Shown here: piece after piece, positions 33,772-37,425 of the stretch
Layout of the letters: each line of letters begins with the position of its first letter
Position numbering within the stretch: position 1 is the first letter of the stretch
Source of the DNA: Planctomycetota bacterium
GTDB taxonomy: Bacteria > Planctomycetota > Phycisphaerae > Phycisphaerales > UBA5793
Assembly (NCBI GenBank): GCA_963205185.1
Contig: CAUJHZ010000066.1
Span: 1-37,425, forward strand
Length of the DNA stretch: 37,425 bases
Reading direction: 5' to 3'
Notes under the pieces: generated by a model
The model's input: only the letters and a program-made list of their open reading frames with translations
Database searches by the model: none
Told to the model about the DNA's origin: nothing
Made by a program: the position numbers and the translations under genes

Positions 33772-34089
33772 TCAGCCGCCCAGCGATTGCAGATACTCCT
33801 GGAGTTCGCGGTGCGCTTTGGCGTCGGCGCCGGGCGAGACGGCCTGCAGGCCGCTGCGCAGCGTCGCGCAGGCATCGTCAGTGCGGCCCATGGCTTCGAG
33901 CGATCGCGCTTTGTGGTAGTAGGCGTAGCCATGCGCGGGTTCGACGGCAATGACGCGATCGAAACAGGCGATCGCCTGCTCGTGATCGGCCGCCTTGACG
34001 TACTCTTGAGCCAGGGCGTAGAGGCAGAACGCATCGTCAGGCTCGAGTTCGAGCAGGCGGCGAAGTTTTTCGAGACGGTCGCTGGCCAT
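33772..34089 (-). CDS. Small TPR-repeat protein
   Basis: A 105-residue protein made of about two to three tetratricopeptide repeats: DDAFCLYALAQEYVKAADHEQAIACFDRVIAVEP, then HGYAYYHKARSLEAMGRTDDACATL, with the Gly/Ala and Ala spacing of TPR helices. No signal peptide. It would act as a protein-interaction scaffold in the cytoplasm; the partner is unknown. The ATG at 34089 is used; GGA-like sequence lies about 12 bases upstream, so its ribosome-binding site is poor. It is the first gene of the run that includes recX, with which its stop may overlap. Confidence 0.85.
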   Translation of the reverse strand: MASDRLEKLRRLLELEPDDAFCLYALAQEYVKAADHEQAIACFDRVIAVEPAHGYAYYHKARSLEAMGRTDDACATLRSGLQAVSPGADAKAHRELQEYLQSLGG

Positions 34090-34194
34090 GGATGCATCGA
34101 ATCCTACGCTACCGCCCCGCCGCGAGGTGGCGCCCGCCGGCGGCGCCGCAAGGCGCTGCGGCGGCTGGATTGTGGATGAGCAAGGGGAGCAAAG

Positions 34195-35193
34195 ATGCCT
34201 GCATTTCCGTCGCTTTACCGTATCGCCGGGCGGCTTGTGAGTACTGCGGCGATCGTCGCGTGTTCAACGGTCATGGCCGATGATCGCATCACCCTGATTG
34301 GCGGGGATGTCATTCACGGCACGATCGTCGAGCAAACGGAAGAGAACATCATCTTCGAACACGCCGTGCTGGGCCGCATGGTGATCGAGCGGACGAAGAT
34401 CGAGTCGATCACGCTCGAGGGTCAGGAGCCTGCCGAGCCCACCCCGCAGCAGGCGCAGGCGGAGGGTCAGGCCGAAGCGGCCGCGGCCGGCGCGCCCGTA
34501 GAGGCGACGACCACGATCGAAGAGCAGACGCCGGCGCCGAGTCCGTGGAAGTCGCGCTTCGAGGCCGGGTTCAACGGCAGCGAGGGCCGCACGGAGAAGC
34601 TCGATGCGCGCCTCACTTTCGCCACCGAGCGGCGCACTGACGAGACGCGGCTGGCGCTCGATGCGAATTACCGCGCCGCCACTTCGCAAGGAGACCGCAC
34701 GCAGAACAAGTTCGACGCGGGCGGCATCCACGACTGGTACTTTCCCGAGTCGCCCTGGCTCGCGTTCGTGCAGGGCCGTTTCGAATACGATGAGTTCGCG
34801 GCCTACGACCAGCGGTATTCGGCGGGTGGCGGCCTGGGTTACACGTTCATCAAAGATGACAAGACCGAACTCGTCGGCCGCGTCGGCCTGGGCGGCTCGC
34901 TTGAGAATGGCGGGCCCAATGACGGCGAGATCACGCCCGAGGGCATCATCAAACTCGATCTCACCCATCACTTCAGCGAGATCACCAGCATCGTCGCCGG
35001 GGCCGAGTATTACCCCGACCTGAGCGAATTCGGCGACTACCGCGCCGTTCTCAGCGCCGCCGTCGAGACCAAGCTCTCCGTCGGCAGCCCCGCCAGCCTC
35101 AAATTCGGCGTGCGCCAGGAATTCGAGGAATACGAGAACTCCGACCGCGAAGACCTGCTCGAGTTCTTCGGCCTGCTCGTGGTGGAGTTCTGA
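34195..35193 (+). CDS. DUF481-type outer-membrane protein
   Basis: A 332-residue exported protein. The signal peptide ends near residue 28 (VMA before Asp). An N-terminal small domain (TLIGGDVIHGTIVEQTEENIIFEHAVLG and IESITLEGQ) resembles the DUF481/YdiY-associated start, then comes an Ala/Gln/Glu-rich linker (about 80-115). The rest alternates charged and aromatic strands, for example SRFEAGFNGSEGRTEKLDARL and LAFVQGRFEYDEFAAYDQRYSAGGGLGYTFI, as in DUF481 beta-barrels, and ends in VVEF with a C-terminal Phe. The start at 34195 has GGGGAG spaced 6 bases. It diverges from the TPR gene. A barrel in the outer membrane fits a planctomycete with an outer membrane. Confidence 0.85.
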   Translation: MPAFPSLYRIAGRLVSTAAIVACSTVMADDRITLIGGDVIHGTIVEQTEENIIFEHAVLGRMVIERTKIESITLEGQEPAEPTPQQAQAEGQAEAAAAGAPVEATTTIEEQTPAPSPWKSRFEAGFNGSEGRTEKLDARLTFATERRTDETRLALDANYRAATSQGDRTQNKFDAGGIHDWYFPESPWLAFVQGRFEYDEFAAYDQRYSAGGGLGYTFIKDDKTELVGRVGLGGSLENGGPNDGEITPEGIIKLDLTHHFSEITSIVAGAEYYPDLSEFGDYRAVLSAAVETKLSVGSPASLKFGVRQEFEEYENSDREDLLEFFGLLVVEF

Positions 35194-35245
35194 GCGGCGG
35201 CGTAGCGCCGATGACTCGATGCCGTGGTGCCTTTCCCGAATGGCC

Positions 35246-35272
35246 AGTGCCTAATGCCAAGTGCCTAATGCC
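35246..35272 (+). repeat. Short direct repeat between two genes
   Basis: AGTGCCTAATGCC occurs at 35246-35258 and again at 35260-35272, separated by one base, between the DUF481 gene and the HAF-repeat gene. It is a two-copy direct repeat of 13 bases. No hairpin or coding role is evident. Confidence 0.7.
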
Positions 35273-35277
35273 TCGCC

Positions 35278-36621
35278 TTACTCAAACTCATGCACCACCA
35301 GCTGGCTGATGGCGCACTCGTTCTGGACCACGGCCTGGAAGAGGATGGTCTGGCCGCGGGCGATGAGGGGGACGGTGCGGGTGATTGACGCCACGCCATT
35401 GGCGTCGGCGGTGGTGGTGCCGATGAGGGTCGGGTCTTCGATCTGCAGGGCGTTCTGCTGGAGGTTGCAGCCGGGGATGATGGCGCCGCCGCCGCGCCGG
35501 CTGTAGAGGAAGGCGATGCGCTTGCCGGGTGTCACGCCCGAAACGGCCAGCGTGTTTGACGCGCCCGCAGCGCCGGGCGAGGGCGCGCTGAGGTTCATCG
35601 TGGGGTAGACCGGACTGACGAGTGCGCCGGTCGACACGCCAGATCGCCGCGCCTGGCAGGCGATCTGCCCGGCGTCGTTGATCTGGTTGGCTACTTCGAG
35701 CACCCAACCGGATCGCGGCGGGATGATTTCGTTGAGATCGATCATGTGCAGTTGCGGCGTCCAGTAGACGGCGCGGCTGCTGTTATAGGTGTTTCCATAG
35801 CCGACGATCTCGCCCTGGTCGTTGATATCTTGCGCCATACTATACGGACTGACGCCGCGTTGATGGATGTCGATGAGCGTGTTGTCGCGCCAGAGGAAGG
35901 CATGATTCTCGCTGCCGCCGTTGCCGCTGTAGCCGACTACGTGTCCGAGGTCGTTCACGGCATATGCCTGACTGAACCGGTCGCCGATGAAGAGGCCGAG
36001 ATCGATCACGGTTTCCGGATCCGTCCAAAGCGCGGCGTGGAAGTACTCGTTCGGAAGTCTTGCCGAACCAACGACAAATGCACCGTCGGAAGAATTACTC
36101 CACCCAAAGGAGTTCGTCCCGCCGAGCGTGGCCAGCATCTGCATCACCCCTCTCTGCCACACGAACCCTCGCGTTGTTCCCGCTTCAACTTCCGCCCATC
36201 CTACGATGACCCCGCTTTCACTAATCCCCTCGGCCGAACTCTCATCGCCGCCGAATGTGCCTAAATCCGTCATCTGCCCATTTGACCACAGAAATGCATG
36301 GCGGTTGAAACCAAGAATGTTCGAACTGCCAACAACATCATTGCGATCGTTGATCGCCAGCGGTATGGTACTTCCTCCATTGATCGATCCGAGGTACGTA
36401 TACTCGCCGTGATCCCAGATGTAAGCGACACTCGTCAATCCAACGAATTGCGTAGCGGCGACTACGCCGGCGTTGTTGATCGCATGCGCCTCTCCCACGT
36501 CGCCTCCATCGAACGGCCCGATCTGGATCACGGCGACGGGCGACTGACCCGTGGCGGCCGCCGCAACGGCCACAGTCAGCGTGAACGACAGTACCCGAGA
36601 ATGTAATCTCGCTCTGTGCAT
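35278..36621 (-). CDS. Secreted HAF-repeat protein
   Basis: A 447-residue exported protein. The signal peptide ends AATG before Gln. Residues about 30-300 are six or seven HAF-type repeats: NGQMTDLGTFGGDESSAEGIS, HAFLWSNG, AINDRNDVVGSS, GWSNSSDGAFVVGS and NDLGHVVGYS show the D-L-G-x-x-G-G, I-N-x-x-G-x-V-V-G and H-A-F-L-W blocks of the family. HAF proteins are extracellular with unknown function. The C-terminal part (about 320-447) is a separate beta-rich domain with a VPLIARGQTILFQAVVQ segment, typical of planctomycete secreted proteins. A strong AGAGGAGG precedes the ATG at 36621. A gene of unknown family lies just upstream. Confidence 0.85.
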   Translation of the reverse strand: MHRARLHSRVLSFTLTVAVAAAATGQSPVAVIQIGPFDGGDVGEAHAINNAGVVAATQFVGLTSVAYIWDHGEYTYLGSINGGSTIPLAINDRNDVVGSSNILGFNRHAFLWSNGQMTDLGTFGGDESSAEGISESGVIVGWAEVEAGTTRGFVWQRGVMQMLATLGGTNSFGWSNSSDGAFVVGSARLPNEYFHAALWTDPETVIDLGLFIGDRFSQAYAVNDLGHVVGYSGNGGSENHAFLWRDNTLIDIHQRGVSPYSMAQDINDQGEIVGYGNTYNSSRAVYWTPQLHMIDLNEIIPPRSGWVLEVANQINDAGQIACQARRSGVSTGALVSPVYPTMNLSAPSPGAAGASNTLAVSGVTPGKRIAFLYSRRGGGAIIPGCNLQQNALQIEDPTLIGTTTADANGVASITRTVPLIARGQTILFQAVVQNECAISQLVVHEFE

Positions 36622-36680
36622 CTTAACCTCCTCTGCTAAAGGCAAGCAGCGCAGCAGATTCTCATCCGCCGCGCTGTAAA

Positions 36681-37425
36681 TCAGTTGTTGCACTGCGGAC
36701 AGGTCTCCGCAAGCGTGCAGGCGATGTCGTGCGGCGTGAAGGAACTGAGCATCCATGTCACCGCCGCCGTTTCGTATTCGTTCTTGAACACCGTCATCAG
36801 GTCCGTTGGCAGGTGCGAGGTCTTGAAGTTCTGCGCTTTGATCGCCGCCACGTCGAACCGGCTCGGTTCGGCCAGCGTGCCGATCTGGAGCACTGAGCCG
36901 TAGCAGGCGTTGTTGAACCCGGCGGAGTTGAGCGTTGACAGGAGCGTAGTAAGGCCCAGGTCGCCGTTCTTTCCAAACGCCTCGATGTCCGCGTCGATCC
37001 AAGCATTCTGAATGAACGTGTTCCACGGATCATTCGGGGTGTCGAGATGGTTCTTGTAATACTCAGCCACATCGTCTTCATTGGAGCCAGCCGCGAACCA
37101 CGCTCCACTCGGCAGCGATGTAAACTCCATGCACACGCGCCGATGCGGCGGCGTCCACGGCGGCGCCGGCGTCGAGTAATCACCCGTCCCCGTCAGCATC
37201 TCCGCCGCATCCACGCCGTCTTCGACGAACTCGAAGTTGATGTGCACGTCGAAGTAGGCCTGGTTCTCATTGCACCAGTCGCACAAACGGTTCACGCGAT
37301 ACCACGCCGAGTAGCCTTCCTCCTCTTCATTTCCTCCGTTGGCGTGGCCTTCGCGCACCGCGTTCTCACCGATGGCCGGAGCGATGATCCGCATCGGCCG
37401 GCCCGCCATCGCTGAACCTTCGCGC
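36681..37425 (-). CDS. Unknown protein, C-terminal part (runs off the right edge)
   Basis: At least 242 residues are open to the window end. Inside the frame are a Gly-Asn-Glu4 stretch, FDVHINFEFVEDGVDAAEM and several Cys residues, including CDWC and a C-terminal CPQC pair. I do not recognise the family. The first Met is at 37409, but the codons before it (to 37425) remain open and give no ribosome-binding site, so the true start probably lies outside the window. Residues CNENQAYFDVHINF and ACTLAETCPQCNN suggest a disulfide-bearing secreted or surface domain. The stop is 59 bases upstream of the HAF gene start on the same strand, so the two may be co-transcribed. Confidence 0.65.
   Translation of the reverse strand, partial: REGSAMAGRPMRIIAPAIGENAVREGHANGGNEEEEGYSAWYRVNRLCDWCNENQAYFDVHINFEFVEDGVDAAEMLTGTGDYSTPAPPWTPPHRRVCMEFTSLPSGAWFAAGSNEDDVAEYYKNHLDTPNDPWNTFIQNAWIDADIEAFGKNGDLGLTTLLSTLNSAGFNNACYGSVLQIGTLAEPSRFDVAAIKAQNFKTSHLPTDLMTVFKNEYETAAVTWMLSSFTPHDIACTLAETCPQCNN

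Noticed and set aside
1-37425. CRISPR array, tRNA, rRNA or phage attachment site
   Set aside because: No regularly spaced repeats, no cloverleaf-like gene and no integrase with flanking repeats were found. The tyrosine recombinase looks like housekeeping Xer.

Overview
The window looks like chromosomal DNA from a high-GC member of the Planctomycetota, probably class Phycisphaerae. This is inferred from gene content, not from a marker gene. It carries a short prepilin-type protein with an FTLLELLIA N-terminus, an Ala-Pro-Gly variant of the PEP-CTERM sorting tail, a HAF-repeat secreted protein, a FlgI-domain lipoprotein without flagellar genes, many secreted proteins ending their signal peptide in ALGQ, and housekeeping genes scattered among short operons. 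No rRNA, tRNA or CRISPR array was seen.

Layout. The left edge (1-130) holds the C-terminal end of an IS5-type transposase. From 346 to 11604 the region is mostly housekeeping: a prepilin-like protein, guaB (IMP dehydrogenase), an uncommonly short uvrC, a small membrane protein, a cyclophilin, a secreted metallophosphoesterase, the dnaG-rpoD pair, and rpmB (L28). Promoter-like sequences of the TTGACC/TTGACT type precede guaB, dnaG and rpmB.

From 11834 to 24296 lies a cell-surface polysaccharide region. It holds two sulfotransferases, a Wzx-like flippase, three tandem secreted proteins, an O-antigen ligase/polymerase-like membrane protein, a SAM methyltransferase and two GT4 glycosyltransferases. 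The three tandem proteins (15894-19577) resemble animal and bee-venom hyaluronidases (glycoside hydrolase family 56) in their active-site segments. They keep the Asp-x-Glu catalytic pair, the WG[FY]YS motif and the late Trp, and they align with one another without gaps up to the active-site Trp300. This is the most interesting content: a possible bacterial system that makes, sulfates, exports and trims a glycosaminoglycan-like polysaccharide. That reading is inference; only the family resemblances are visible here.

From 24309 to 29896 a minus-strand run carries a FlgI-domain lipoprotein, queG, a lipoprotein phosphatase, thiD and a membrane-anchored endonuclease/exonuclease/phosphatase protein. 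Several starts and stops overlap by a few bases. xerD diverges from it. After that come a PEP-CTERM-like protein, a minus-strand cluster (TPR protein, recX, lipoprotein, rhodanese), a DUF481-type outer-membrane protein, the HAF-repeat protein, and a partial unknown gene cut by the right edge.

All family calls come from reading the translated sequence and recalling family motifs. No database search was run. Promoter and terminator calls are pattern matches only.
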